This document shows positions 1-11,229 of a stretch of 64,000 bases of DNA, one piece after another. The stretch is taken from the NCBI GenBank assembly GCA_001599915.1, contig BCIG01000029.1, forward strand, positions 252,654-316,653. Direction: 5' to 3'. The DNA is from Symbiotaphrina buchneri. Lineage: Eukaryota; Ascomycota; Symbiotaphrinales; Symbiotaphrinaceae. Position 1 is the stretch's first letter. Every line of letters starts with the position of its first letter. The translations under genes were made by a program, and so were the position numbers. Under the pieces are notes generated by a model. That model was not told the origin of the DNA, made no database searches, and worked only from the letters and a program-made list of their open reading frames with translations.

Positions 1-735
1 CTGGTTCTGTGGTTTGCAGTCTAGTAACAGATGTATTCGTAAGGTACCTTACACATCAATATTCCAAAACACATTCGAAGGCTTCTCCATTCGAACCTGT
101 GATATTGACGGGTCTTGTGTAGTCCGGATTTCCCGTAGGTGCACCAGATTTGGTGTTCTCGGAATGTTTTGCCGGAGGGTAACTGGAGGCCTTAGACCGA
201 CACCGGAGCACGTGCAGCTATTAGCCAAGGCGCGAGTGGTCAGCCAATAATGGCTCAGCGTAGGGGGAGCAGAGCGTAGGGAGAGCAATGTGCCGAAGTG
301 CCGGAGGGAAGAGGAAGAGCGAGTGGGAACACTGCGAGAGAGCTCAGGCACTCCAAGACGTCATGTCTCCCCACCGGACCATAGGCCGATGTAACTGCGG
401 GAACTATGTGGAGTAAGGTACCGTATGCAACACAATTCCGCAGAGGAAGTGCGATATTTGAATCACAACCGATCAAGCACTGCTGTGAGCAACCTTGGTG
501 GTTAGATACCTATTTGGGTACCGGACTATAGCTACTTCGTACACTCGATTCGTCATCTTGAGATTATTCCATACCTCTATCATTATCATTTGTTGTTATT
601 ATTGCCTTGGGTGACCTCACCTCCATCTAGCTCCGCTCCAGTGCTCCTTCCCGTCTCGTCCATCCAACCATCCCAACTCATCCAGCTACCGATATATAAC
701 ATCCACCTTCTGCCCACCTGGTTTCATCTGCTACA
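1..735. other. intergenic / upstream of aldo-keto reductase
   Basis: No gene can be supported here; open frames on both strands are short, start at non-ATG codons and resemble no family. The last 150 bases before the aldo-keto reductase start are pyrimidine rich, as in many fungal core promoters. I see no clear TATA box. Confidence 0.5.
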
Positions 736-2059
736 ATGCTCAAACCCGCCGCCGCCCGCACACTCCTCGCCTCACCAGCAATTACGACCACCCGATTCAC
801 ACAACACCTCCCATCCCCCTTCAGCAGCAGAACCCGTCTCCCGCTCTCCTTCACACACAGCCAGCAGCAGCATCCAATACAGGCGCAGAGGCGGTTCTAC
901 ATGGCGACCAAGCACAAACTTAATACCGGTGCCTCCATCCCAGCCTTAGGTTTCGGCACTTGGCAGGATAAGGATGCTCAAGAGGCTGCTGTGACGACGG
1001 CGCTGAAGGTCGGCTACAGACATGTTGATACGGCGAGAGTGTATGTTCTTCCCTCTCTTTTTCTTGCTCCCCCTCTTTCTCTCTGCCTAACCAGAAGCAA
1101 GGAGCTAACTCTTACCTCTTTACACACACAGCTACGGCACCGAGCGCGCCGTCGGCGCGGCCATTAAGAAGAGCGGCGTCCCCCGCTCTGAGCTGTTCGT
1201 GACGACGAAGCTCTGGAACAATTACCACCACCCGCATGATGTCGAGAAGGCCCTGGATCTGTCGCTGGCGGACCTGGAGCTGGACTACGTGGACCTGTAT
1301 CTCATGCATTGGCCCGTCGCGTTCAAGCGGGGCGATGAACTCTTCCCCAAGGATAAAGATGGGAATAATCTGACGGATGATATCAGCTATGTGGATGTAC
1401 GTTCTTTCTACCCCTTCTCCTATATCTGGACGTGGAAGATTGTCTTGCAATCTGCACCTTCCCTCGGAAAGAACCATTGTCATACAGAATTAAACGCCAC
1501 AAGCTAACCCTCCACCTTCCACCACCAGACCTGGAAAGCCATGGAAAAGCTGCTCAGCACAGGAAAAACCAAAGCAATCGGCATCTCCAACTTCTCTCGC
1601 GCCGAACTCGACAACCTCCTCTCGCACGCCTCCGTCGTCCCCGCCGCGCATCAAATGGAGCTGCACCCATGGCTGCAACAGCCCGCCTTCGCCGCCTACA
1701 ACCAGTCCAAGGGCATCCACGTGACGCAGTACTCGCCCTTCGGCAACCAGAACGCCATCTACGACGCCGGCAAGCACCTGCCGAAACTCATCGAGGACCC
1801 CACGCTTGTCGAAGTTGGCAAGAAGTACGGCAAGACTGGTGCGCAAGTTGCGCTTGCCTGGGGTATTGCGAAGGGCCATAGCGTTATTCCGAAGAGTAAG
1901 AGCGAGGACAGGCTCAAGCAGAACCTTGAGGGCGACTTTAAGTTGGAGCAGGAGGATGTCAAGAAGATTGATGCGATTGATAAGAAGCTCAGGTTTAATG
2001 ATGCGAGTAAGAGCTTTGGATGGAATTTCTTTGCAGATCTGGATGGGAAGAAGCAGTGA
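736..2059 (+). CDS. aldo-keto reductase (GCY1/glycerol dehydrogenase-like), probable mitochondrial leader
   Basis: NADPH-dependent aldehyde/ketone reductase of the AKR superfamily. Exons 736-1040, 1132-1396 and 1529-2059 close in frame to 366 residues; both introns are GT-AG. The catalytic tetrad is visible: Asp98 and Tyr103 in DTARVYG, Lys128 in TTKLW and His161 in LMHWP. The entry motif LGFGTW lies at about 71-76. The family normally starts near residue 56, where there is an in-frame ATG (position 901, MATKHKL) giving a normal 311-residue enzyme. The first 55 residues are rich in Arg, Ser and Pro with no acidic residue, like a mitochondrial presequence. Two starts could therefore give mitochondrial and cytosolic forms (inference). 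Substrate cannot be told from sequence. Confidence 0.93.
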
Positions 2060-2075
2060 TAGGCGAGGGTCTCAA

Positions 2076-2129
2076 TCTAGATGCAAGGATCTCATCCGGA
2101 TGCAAGGATCCCATCTAGATGCCATGTCC
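2076..2129. repeat. three imperfect 19-bp direct repeats in the 3' flank
   Basis: Units start at 2076, 2095 and 2114. Each begins TC(T/C)(A/G)GATGC, and the first two share the core GATGCAAGGATC; the third unit decays after GATGC. They start 16 bases after the aldo-keto reductase stop codon, so they would lie in its 3' UTR. Function unknown. Confidence 0.7.
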
Positions 2130-4103
2130 TTTGCTAGTAGACCGGAAATAGCAAAATGAAAAGAACCGTTGATCTACAAAATGAGCTCACACGTGCAATA
2201 GACATCTGCAAGCTGGCAAGGTAGTGAGTGGTGATATGATTATATTTCCCTGTGCTAGTGCTAAGATGTATATGTTCGTGAGACATAGACCCGCCTGTCA
2301 GATCTTACTCCACAATTAGCTTTGGAGCTTCGACGAGCATCGACTGCTGCATAGCAAGAATGCGAGGGGATAGTTCAGTTCTCCAAGGTGAAAAATAGTG
2401 TTATCTTCAACGAGAAACTCAGGAAGAACACAGCGAATATTGGTATTCATCAGAAGACGAGGGGATATGTAACATAGGAGATGAGAGAAAAGAGCATACC
2501 TTACGACTACTCAAGGACCGTCGGATATGGGGGGCCAATGTTGCTCTATCTAGAGGTCGAGTGTTAGCCTCGTTTCACGCCATACACTCTCTCGAAGTTA
2601 AGGACCAGGTAGATGGATCAGAAGTTGAACATGGAATTGGGTTGTTCTTCAATGAAGTTGCAGTAGAATCCGCTAAGATAAATTTTTTTGCATCATATAA
2701 AGGGCCAAGGAGCGTACAATCAGAGGTGTAGACTCACAATATACGACGCAGCAGGTTGCTATACGAACAAACTACGATTACCTGCGTCATGACAGATGTC
2801 AGCTTCGTGTGTTCATCCTTGTATGGCGCGCAGTCAACGTGTATGAAGAACCATCTATATCAGGCTTCGGGATCAGTCAGTAAATTTCCTCAATGGCGAT
2901 CCAGGTCTATAGCTTACCTCATTAAATCAGAATTTTCAGTGTTAATGTTCATCTCCGGCCACACTCGTTACAATGTGACCGGATCAAACAGTGTGAATAG
3001 TGATCATCATTTTAAAGGATGGTTTGACGAAGCAAGATAAGAAGAAAATGGAATCTGACCTCCTGACAGCGAGAATGTTAGCTGTCAAGTATCGAAGCAA
3101 ACGGAATACAAGATATCATGCGGGGCATTTGCGATCAGCAGACGAATTCTCAACATGTATACCACCGATCAGACACCCGCAAGGTTTGTACGTCCTTGCT
3201 TTAGTGGGTGAAGATCAAGTGGCACAGTCTGTCCGCCCGTTCGTCAAAGTTTCCTCATATACCCCAACGATGTGACAAGAAAAGAAGTTGTTGATTGTAC
3301 CTTTTACACTGATGACAAGTTAGCATATCTGCAGTGACAATACGAAACTTGAAGATAGACAGTGTGTATGAAGGGTCAGACAAGGCTGAAACTTAAAAGT
3401 GACAGAATCGACATGATGTGTTCGGAATGAGGAATTCCTTTTATAGTCAATGTGATCATCATTGAAGGCAGGCATCGAAGAGCAAAAAAAAAGACCGACA
3501 AACCTTTACTACTGGAAAGCAATAGCGCGTAGACAGCGAGTGGAGATTGCTACCTGTCGTCAATTAGCATGCGGTCTCAAAACATGCGCACATAATTGAC
3601 AGCATAAGACAGATAATCAGAGTAATTCTAGAGATGATTGGAATCCTTCATGACGCTATAGGCTTTGGATTGTTCGTGGAAAGGATCATCATGGTAATGG
3701 AGCAGGGAGCCTGCCACGGAATGAACTTACATTGTTAATAGACAAGGCCCCATGGTGGGCGCAGTCCAACTGTCCGAGGCATCGTTGTGCCTCGAGCCTT
3801 GAGACCCAAGGCGGCAGAAAAGAAAAGAATGATGGTCTTGAAAGAAAGAAATTGTGGGAAGGAAAAGTTGGGAGAGAAGCGGATGATAGCTCTTCACTAG
3901 CGCAGTGTGCGAGAAGACGCTAGCTACGGTGTCCCATAAATACGTGAAAGGGAGTTTCCTACTGCAACCCTGAAAGCGTCAAGATTCTGTTGGAGCATTG
4001 CCATATATATATATGATGCTCCATTCGCAGTCTTAATCCGATTCTGAAACTGCACCGCTTTACTTTTCCGCATAGGCAGGAGTTCATTGGCAAGCGGGCG
4101 AGA
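2130..4103. other. gene-free, AT-richer stretch
   Basis: About 2 kb without a supportable gene. Open frames are short and interrupted on both strands. A small dyad (arms 3064-3070 and 3081-3087, TGACAGC/GCTGTCA) is the only structure I picked out. The stretch may be decayed repeat DNA altered by RIP, but I could not identify a parent element. Confidence 0.4.
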
Positions 4104-4799
4104 ATGGCTAATTCCCAACATCAGCCAAATCCATTTCTTCTTGCCGCCGACAATCCGTCCGCCTTGCTTTCTCTCCTTGCCTCCAATCCGACTCTTGCGC
4201 CAGTACAAGATTTCTCAGGCTATTCTCTTGTCCACGCTGCTGCGTCGTACAACCAGCCTGAGCTTCTACGTGCTCTTGTGCAGGACTACAATGTTTCGGT
4301 GAATACCCGGGATGAGGATGCCGAGACACCGCTATTCAGCGTTGAAACTGTCGAGATAGCACGTCTTTTAGTGGAGGAGCTGGGCGCAGATCTTGGTGCT
4401 GTTAATGATGAGGGAAAGTCCGCGGAAGAGAAGATAAGGGAAGAAGGGGATTTCACAACAGTTGCAGATTACCTGGCGGAAGCTCGAATGAGAGGACATG
4501 GAACAACGTCAACCACAAATGCAACGAGTGATCTAGAGGGGTTGAACGGAACGGAAGGAGTCAGGCATCCGCCCAGGTTACCTGAAGGCCTGACGATCAA
4601 TATGGGAACAATGGCAGAAGAAGACGTGGGTGCTCAGGCAGAAGTCGATCCGGAGTTCAAGCGCAGGATTGAGGAGCTAGCTGCTAGAGAAGACTTCGGC
4701 GGGGAGCAGAGTCAGAAGGAATTGAGGGACCTTATCGCAGATGCTGTGAGAGGCGTGAGCGCCCCGGAAGAGAGAGAAGTCAGAAGAAGGGTGGAATGA
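4104..4799 (+). CDS. ankyrin-repeat protein, Yar1-like
   Basis: A single-exon gene of 231 residues. Ankyrin repeats fill residues 5 to about 115: SGYSLVHAAASYNQPELLRAL is a typical repeat helix pair, followed by the TPLFSVE and IARLLVEELGADL repeats. The tail is acidic and charged. Size and order resemble fungal Yar1, the cytosolic chaperone of ribosomal protein uS3 (Rps3), but similar small ankyrin proteins exist, so the function is a suggestion. The ATG at 4104 fits the start of the first repeat. It is convergent with the GFA-type gene at 4905. Confidence 0.8.
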   Translation: MANSQHQPNPFLLAADNPSALLSLLASNPTLAPVQDFSGYSLVHAAASYNQPELLRALVQDYNVSVNTRDEDAETPLFSVETVEIARLLVEELGADLGAVNDEGKSAEEKIREEGDFTTVADYLAEARMRGHGTTSTTNATSDLEGLNGTEGVRHPPRLPEGLTINMGTMAEEDVGAQAEVDPEFKRRIEELAAREDFGGEQSQKELRDLIADAVRGVSAPEEREVRRRVE

Positions 4800-4904
4800 A
4801 ATTCCTAACGCCGGTCACGAATCTTCGCACGTTGCGGCGCGGTTGTCGAAGAGAGCAGCATGACGCATGCCACCTTCGCAATGCACCACCGACTGCTGCC
4901 CCTG

Positions 4905-5501
4905 TCACTCCTGGAAAAGGCCGTGCTTCTTATGCCAGCTCTCGATACTGTCCCTGCCGAAGTTTTGGTACACATGTTTCTTGCCCTCTGGCCATCTTGC
5001 CCATTGCGGCTTGGAGTTTGCCTTTACGCAGATCATCTCGTCCGGGGCTGGAAGGTCTGTGTCTATAGCTGAAGCAAAAGGGTGGATGAGCTCTGGCCAG
5101 TGATGGTCCCAGAGCCAGAGCATGCTGCTGCAGTTGCTGCAGAAGTTGCGTTCTGAGGTGCATTTCTCCTCGTTCTTCTTGCCACGGTCTTTGATGGCAT
5201 TGTACTTCCTGGAAAGACTGGGTAAGCCATGGGAGGGTATCACTTATCAAGAGAGCCAACGTACTTGATCAGACCCTCGCCTTTCTTTACCTTCAGGCTA
5301 TCCGCAATGCCTCCCAAATTTACCGAGCCCATATAGCCGCCGACTTTCCGGCATATGCTGCAAGCACAGAGCTGGTATGGGACTGGGGTTTGTGAGAGGA
5401 GCTCAAACTCAACGCCGCCGCATTGGCAGCTGCCTTCAAGTTTCCTGAGCGCGGGGTCAGTGAACAAGCTACGCTCATCATCTCATGACGTACATGGGCA
5501 T
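4905..5501 (-). CDS. GFA/CENP-V-type zinc protein (glutathione-dependent formaldehyde-activating-like)
   Basis: Small Zn-binding protein of the GFA (Mss4-like fold) family, many members of which act on glutathione adducts; the exact reaction is unknown. The family Cys pattern is present: GSCQCGGV near the N-terminus, CACSICRK, then FCSNCSSMLW. Three exons on the minus strand are 5501-5494 (8 nt: ATG CCC AT), 5444-5265 and 5208-4905. They close exactly to 163 residues, a normal length. No in-frame ATG precedes the conserved part in exon 2, so the tiny first exon is needed. Its 49-nt intron has GTACGT, a CTGAC branch motif and CAG. It is divergent from COX19 over about 240 bp. Confidence 0.85.
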
Positions 5502-5744
5502 TTTGAACAGATTCAGATAATTTAACTCGAGATAGTAATTGCCAAATTTAAAGATCGGCTTCACACAAAATTTGCGATTTTTCGTAACCCAGGTATATAT
5601 AAGGTATTCGGGAAGTGTTCCCTTGGGCCAGGTCAAGTTGCCTTTCTGCCCGAAGCGGCAAGCTCCGTGTGCGACATCTCGAGCCTACCCATGCTGTTCA
5701 CCCTCGGCGGCACAAGTCTACAGCATGAGCCACTATAGAAAAAC

Positions 5745-6270
5745 ATGAGTACATTTGGACGGCCCCCTGGCCAGATCTCATCGAAACCCACTCCGTATGT
5801 AATTCTCTACCGCGATGAGCTGGACTCAAATTGACCTCTATACCCAGGCCGGAGCGTGGCAGCTTTCCGCTCGATCATGATGGTACGATCGAGCTTCCCC
5901 TCTCATTGCGACCTTTTGGAATATATATGGCTTCTCCTGCTTTGATAGAGCTATGCTGATTCATTCAGGCGAATGCAAGCCGGTCATGGCAGACTACCTC
6001 CGCTGCCTCCGAAGGCTGAAAGGCTTGAACGACTCCGAGTGCAGATTACTAGCAAAGGCATACCTACAATGCCGAATGGACCAGTATGTTCCTGCCCTTG
6101 CCTTCGTATTTTGACAAGGAATTTTCGGAAGTGATTGGCTTACAGAGTCGGATAGCAATCTTATGGCACCGGACGAGTTCAAGAACTTGGGCTTTACCGA
6201 TGAAGCAGACGCTATGAAAGCCACTTTGAAGCAGGGCTCTGGACCTGGCGCTGGGCTGAAGAAGCTGTAA
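5745..6270 (+). CDS. COX19: COX19, cytochrome c oxidase assembly (twin CX9C) protein
   Basis: Copper-related assembly factor of cytochrome c oxidase in the mitochondrial intermembrane space, imported by the Mia40 disulfide relay. Four small exons (5745-5794, 5848-5882, 5969-6083, 6156-6270) close to 104 residues. The signature is clear: PPERGSFPLDHDGEC, then two CX9C pairs (C-KPVMADYLR-C and C-RLLAKAYLQ-C), then LMAPDEFKNLGF. Length fits the family (about 90-110). Because the exons are short, no long open frame reveals this gene. The third acceptor (ATAG at 6155) is the only one that keeps frame. Confidence 0.93.
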
Positions 6271-6633
6271 TATGATCACTCGAATGGGATATGTACCATA
6301 CAAATGCATTGGAAGGCGTATATGGCTGGGTCATGGACAGCAAGGTCTATCAGCTGCTTATCCGGAATCGTACCGCTCCGCGCCTTATATTCGGGACGTT
6401 GTTAAGTCCCTGTTGCAATGATGCTCCTTCAGTTTCCAACTGTAAATAGATTATAGACTGTAAGAACGCAGAATGCGACTGTTGGGGGTTACTTTGAGTG
6501 ATATCCACATGCCTTTGTGCCGAGCATCTTTTTAGGAATTGCAACAACACCCACCCCGTCCAAATAACACAGCACTGATGAAGATGTGACCAATTGACGA
6601 CCGCGGCCTCGAGCCACCTGCAAACCCCTCGAC
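6271..6633. other. intergenic, COX19 3' side and NPR3 promoter
   Basis: About 360 bases with no gene. I see nothing beyond expected 3' UTR and promoter sequence for the two flanking plus-strand genes. Confidence 0.4.
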
Positions 6634-8919
6634 ATGGAACCGGTAACTGTACCGACTCTGCCTCCGAATCCTTGCCTGGTCGCAATCCTCCTGGTGATCA
6701 AGTCTCGCTCCGGGCCGCGCTTCGTCTTCCACTATCCACCCCACCCCCGCACCGACCGTTCATCGTCGCATACAGTCTGGTATGGCAATGCCTCGATTAC
6801 AGACGATTCGTCTACCGCATCGAACGACGATTCGGATTTCACCTCGAGCTCCGAAGATGATGAGGAGAATGATGAGCCACAGAGACCGCAAGACGCGAGC
6901 GACGATAGGACTAGCTACAGGTTGAAAAGACTGCAGAACCCGGACGAGGATGAGGACGACGACGAACAAGCTAGGGAGACTAAACGAGGCCCAGATTGGG
7001 AGAACGTGCTGGGCTTCGATACGGCCGGCTTGGAGAAGATGTTAAGCCCTGGAGCGGGGTTCAGGAAGAAGAGGTTCGAGCTAGGGCTGGATCAGCTGGT
7101 CTTCCTGGGATGGCCTGTATACGTGCGGGAAGATGGCTCATGGAAGAAGCCAAAGAAGGAAAAGAAGAAGAAAGCAAGGAAGGCGACGGAGCAGACTGGA
7201 GGGACAGAAGAGGAGGGAAACCAAGCTGATCTGGACCCGCCAACATCGGACTATGAGTCCGGCGCGGAGGAGGAACCAGCAGCAACCCCCGATAGTATGG
7301 CAGACGGAGGGGAAAAGAAGAATGCTATGACTATGTTTAATGTCGTCTTCGTTCTCAACCCACCTACCCTTGAATACGACATCCGGGTTAGGGAAATGTA
7401 CGATAACGTTGTGAAGAAGTTCGCAAAGGCCTTGAAGTATGAGCAAGCTCGGACAGATTATGTCTACAAAGAGTCGAAGCTGATGTTGGCTATGAAGGAC
7501 AAGGCAAAGGAAAACTGTATGTATGCAAGCCCAAGTCCAGGAACTATGCTGATTTCGATCACAGGTTCGCCCGTGAGCTCTCTGTGGACCTCTATCCTTG
7601 CTCAGTCTACGCTTGCAAAAGCAATATCTTCTTTGTACTCTGCAATCTCAGCATCGGCGATTGCTCACCTGGTAATCAACTCCTCTTTCGATATCTCCTT
7701 GCAAATTCCTCGCATCTCCGAAATATCCGTCTTGCCATCTATCACCGACCCTCAAATGCCAGGCCTATGGCTCACGACGGCCACTCGCTTCTCTGACCAG
7801 AATGAAGAGGAGGAAAACGAAACAATTCCACAGCATTTTGGTCTCTTATTACTCGATGACATCGAGACGGTTCTGAAGGAGATAGAAACCGATGCTAAGG
7901 AACTATCTGCGCCTTTATCACACTACATCCGTTGCTCGACTCCCACCAAGAGCTTCCTTCAAGTCTCTACAATCCACAAGATACCTCTAACGGACGTCCT
8001 ATTCCTCGCAAGTCATCTAATCTACTGGCGACGTGCCCGAGCAATCCCTCCCCTTCATCAGCGAGACACTTACATCGTCTCACCGAATGCCGACATGCGG
8101 GCTCTTCCATCAGCGATTGACGCGTATGCAGAACGCTTTCCTACCCTTCCAAATCTCCCGAAGATGCTCTCTATGCTGAGCGCCCCACCACGACCATACA
8201 GTGCGATCATACCCAGCAAGGACCACCGGCCAGTCTATCTAGAGATTCTTGCCTGGTTAATCCGGGGAGGCTGGGTCACCCAGTTGCGGACCTTTGGATG
8301 GGTCCGCATTCCGCCCGAAGTCAAACGCGCCGTTGCGCTGCAGATACAGGAAGAGAAGGCTTCGTCGTCACCAGCGACGGAGTCGAATGGCGTGCACTCC
8401 CCCAAGGAAGAGGAGGAAGCCCCAGGTACAAGAGGCACTGGCCCACCCGATCTCCCACCTGGCACTCTCATCCCACCAGCCTTCACCAACGGCTCCTCCA
8501 GCCCCACCGCCGGCGACGATGCCAACGCCGCTGCCACCGAGGATGACGCACCATCTCTAATCCTCGACCCGCACAAAGCGAACGAGCTCGAGTCGCGCTA
8601 CCTCAAAGCCGTGCCCACCGTCATCTTCCAAGCCTCCGCTGACCGGCTGTCGCAGGAGCATACGATGCACCGGCCCGCGTTGAGCGCGGACGGCACCCCT
8701 CGTGCCGTGCCGGCCGATGCACACCAGTCCTCCCAGCAACACGATGCGAACGTCGACCGCCTGTGTGCCATGTATTGGCCGGCATTCTCGAAGTACTTCA
8801 ATGGCATGAATGCGCTGGAGAAGATCGCGGGCAGAGAGGGACTTAAGCGGAAGGAGGCCGGCAGGATATTGAGCCGCATGGAGGCGCTGGGGTGCTTGAC
8901 TGTCGTGAGACACTGGTGA
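6634..8919 (+). CDS. NPR3: Npr3, nitrogen permease regulator 3 (SEACIT/GATOR1 subunit)
   Basis: With Npr2 and Iml1, Npr3 forms the SEACIT (GATOR1) complex that restrains TORC1 under amino-acid or nitrogen limitation at the vacuole. The family N-terminus is plain (NPCLVAILLVIKSRSGPRFV, then FHYPPHP). It is followed by an acidic linker with charged runs, the core from TMFNVVFVLNPP onward, and a C-terminal winged-helix-like end. An intron is predicted at 7517-7564 (GTATGT...CACAG). It is 48 nt, a multiple of three without a stop, so the unspliced frame is open (761 codons) while the spliced protein is 745 residues. The skipped residues interrupt a conserved helix, which supports splicing. It is convergent with OLA1. 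Confidence 0.94.
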   Translation: MEPVTVPTLPPNPCLVAILLVIKSRSGPRFVFHYPPHPRTDRSSSHTVWYGNASITDDSSTASNDDSDFTSSSEDDEENDEPQRPQDASDDRTSYRLKRLQNPDEDEDDDEQARETKRGPDWENVLGFDTAGLEKMLSPGAGFRKKRFELGLDQLVFLGWPVYVREDGSWKKPKKEKKKKARKATEQTGGTEEEGNQADLDPPTSDYESGAEEEPAATPDSMADGGEKKNAMTMFNVVFVLNPPTLEYDIRVREMYDNVVKKFAKALKYEQARTDYVYKESKLMLAMKDKAKENCMYASPSPGTMLISITGSPVSSLWTSILAQSTLAKAISSLYSAISASAIAHLVINSSFDISLQIPRISEISVLPSITDPQMPGLWLTTATRFSDQNEEEENETIPQHFGLLLLDDIETVLKEIETDAKELSAPLSHYIRCSTPTKSFLQVSTIHKIPLTDVLFLASHLIYWRRARAIPPLHQRDTYIVSPNADMRALPSAIDAYAERFPTLPNLPKMLSMLSAPPRPYSAIIPSKDHRPVYLEILAWLIRGGWVTQLRTFGWVRIPPEVKRAVALQIQEEKASSSPATESNGVHSPKEEEEAPGTRGTGPPDLPPGTLIPPAFTNGSSSPTAGDDANAAATEDDAPSLILDPHKANELESRYLKAVPTVIFQASADRLSQEHTMHRPALSADGTPRAVPADAHQSSQQHDANVDRLCAMYWPAFSKYFNGMNALEKIAGREGLKRKEAGRILSRMEALGCLTVVRHW

Positions 8920-9107
8920 GACTTCCCTATGGGAAGGAGTCTGCACGGGACCGACTAGAATTGCTCCGTGATATCCTGGGGCGTTCGGCTAGGCGTCGAG
9001 CTTGGGAATGAAGTTGCAGCTCACAAAGACGGATCCACGATATACGGATACTTCGAGCTTGCATGAATCTTTCTCATTATCATTTAGCGAGTATGTAAGG
9101 TATCTAA

Positions 9108-10620
9108 CTAAGCCTTCGCTGCTCCCGCCTTGATAAGCAAGATATCGCCGTCTTCCACCACGTAATCCTTTCCCTTCGTCAGGACCTTCCCCGCTGCCTT
9201 GACAGCAGCTTCATCACCCAGCTCCTTCAGCACGGAGAAGTTGAACACGATCGCTTGGATGAACGTCTTCTCGAAGTCCGTGTGGATCACTCCCGCCGCC
9301 TGCGGCGCCTTGGTCCCCTTGCGGATCGTCCACTGCCGCACCTCATCCGGGCCCACTGTGAAAAAGCTGCTAAGCTGAAGCGCTTGCCGCATGGTCACGA
9401 TGACCTTGGGGAGGGCAGATTTGGTGCCGAGGGACTTGCACTCGGCTTCTGCTTCGGCATCGGTGGCGAAGCCGGTGAGACGCTCTTCGAAGGCGATGGA
9501 AAGTGGTATTATGGGCTCGCCCGGAGAGTGCTCCTTGATCCACGCGGAGACCTTCGGAAGATGCTTGTTCTTTTGGCGGATGTAGTCCTTTTCGGAGAGG
9601 TTGACGAGGTAGACGCAGGGTTTAGCGGTCAGAAGGAAGAGAGGGTTGATTACCTCGACCTATACACAGTGCATTCATTAGCCCAGAAGCCAGGATGGAT
9701 AAGCCAGAAAACGATAATGCAAGGTTGTTGTTGTCAGTGTTGGATTTTATCTCAATACAGCCTCTGCGTTGTTTTAAATGAGACTGTTCGACGAGCTGGG
9801 ATTATATCGAGCGTTATAGCTCTTGTTCATCATGAAAGCGAAGCCAAGGAAATCATAAAGAAGGAAAAGTACGAACCTCTTTCGGCGACCAGACTCCGTG
9901 CCGTACATCCTTGCCGGCTTGCAGATGTGCGAGGATCTTCTCTACTGTTGCTTGTTCTTCCTTCAACTTCTTCATCTCCAGACTTTGACCACCCCTTGCT
10001 GTTTGCTTTTTCAAACTCTCGAGGGCCTTCTCTACGAACTCGATATCTTTGATACGTAGTTCTTCACTGATGATGTCAAGATCCCGTACTGGGTCGACGT
10101 CGCCTTCGACGTGAATAATCTCTGCATCATCGAAGCACCTTACCACCTGGAAGATAGCATCGACAGCCCGAATGTGCGATAAGAAAGCATTTCCTAACCC
10201 TGCACCAGTCGAAGCGCCTCTGGTAAGACCAGCAATATCGTAGACGGTCAAGTGGGCTGGCACTTTCGATTTAGGTTTGTAGTGGTCGCACAACCAGTCG
10301 AATCGCTCATCAGGGACGATGACCCTTGACTCTTCGGGGTCGATGGTGGCATATGGAAAGTTCTGCGATAAGGTAAGAAGGAGGAATAACAGAGCACATT
10401 GACTCAAAAACTTACGGCTGGGTTACCCAAGGAGCACTTCGTGATTGCTTGAAATAGTGTAGACTTTCCGACGTTGGCCAGACCAACCTAAGCTCTGTCA
10501 ATGAGCGGCCCCAGTTTCAGATTCAGGCTCGGGCATCCTACATACGATTCCACTTTTCAAGTTGTTTCCGGGGCGGCCCAGCAGCACCTTCTCCTCCTTG
10601 ACGGCTTTCTTTGGTGGCAT
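9108..10620 (-). CDS. OLA1: Obg-like ATPase Ola1/YchF
   Basis: Cytosolic P-loop ATPase of the YchF subfamily, tied to ribosomes, stress response and translation fidelity. Four exons on the minus strand (10620-10546, 10487-10416, 10362-9877, 9659-9108) close to 394 residues, against about 396 in the family. Visible motifs are the G1 P-loop GLANVGKST at about 27-35 (split from exon 1 just before it), [10 protein letters not shown]3 [10 protein letters not shown] and the altered G4 NLSEKD. The altered G4 explains ATP rather than GTP preference in this family. The C-terminal TGS region includes [14 protein letters not shown] and [11 protein letters not shown]. The start [11 protein letters not shown] is typical of fungal members. 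Confidence 0.95.
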
Positions 10621-11229
10621 CTTCTTCTTTTTGCTCGCAAAGCAGCGAGAAGTGGAAGAGGGGAGATGAGGAGGTCGTAAGATGGGCCGAGCTGATGCGG
10701 CAGCAAATACGGCTGCAACCGGTGCAGCTGATCTGATAAACGACGATGATAAAGAAGTGAAGGCGGAAGGGAGTGTGATGGAGGTAATGTTGGTGGAAAG
10801 AACGAGACACGAGGCGACCAATGGATATGGCCGTCCCCCGAGTCTTCTTGTCGCGGTTGAAAGTGATGGATGGGTGTTGGGCAGAATACAGGTAGAAATG
10901 AATGTGCGAAGAACTTTTGCAACGAGTGATTGGCCAAGCGATCTGTGCACGCCGGGTAAACCATTTTTCCCTATTGTGGGGGTGACGCTTATGCTGGAAC
11001 CCGGCGAAAATCCGACTGCTACAGGTCTCCTCCATAAATGGTACGACCTCGGTCTCTGTACCGTTGCCGTCCCCTTCCGCCAACTTTCTCCTTTTCTTTG
11101 CTCTATTCGGACACTCGTTGAACATTCCATAATATCGGCTCACCTGTCATCGCTGGCGTTGACTTCTAAGGTCTCTTCGCTTTAATCAGAGGAAGGGAAC
11201 GTTACGTTCGTCTGGTACGCACGTCAGCT
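10621..11229. promoter_or_regulatory. divergent intergenic region, OLA1 / DeSI-like gene
   Basis: About 610 bases separate two genes read away from each other and must hold both promoters. Open frames across it on both strands lack family features and are treated as chance. No specific operator was recognised. Confidence 0.45.

Noticed and set aside
2130-4103. LTR or other retroelement remnant
   Set aside because: No paired long repeats, primer site or coding motifs could be recognised in the gene-free stretch.
10498-11185. Overlapping long frames upstream of OLA1 on both strands
   Set aside because: One begins in the OLA1 exon and reads through its intron; the others have random-looking Ser/Pro/Arg composition and no motif.
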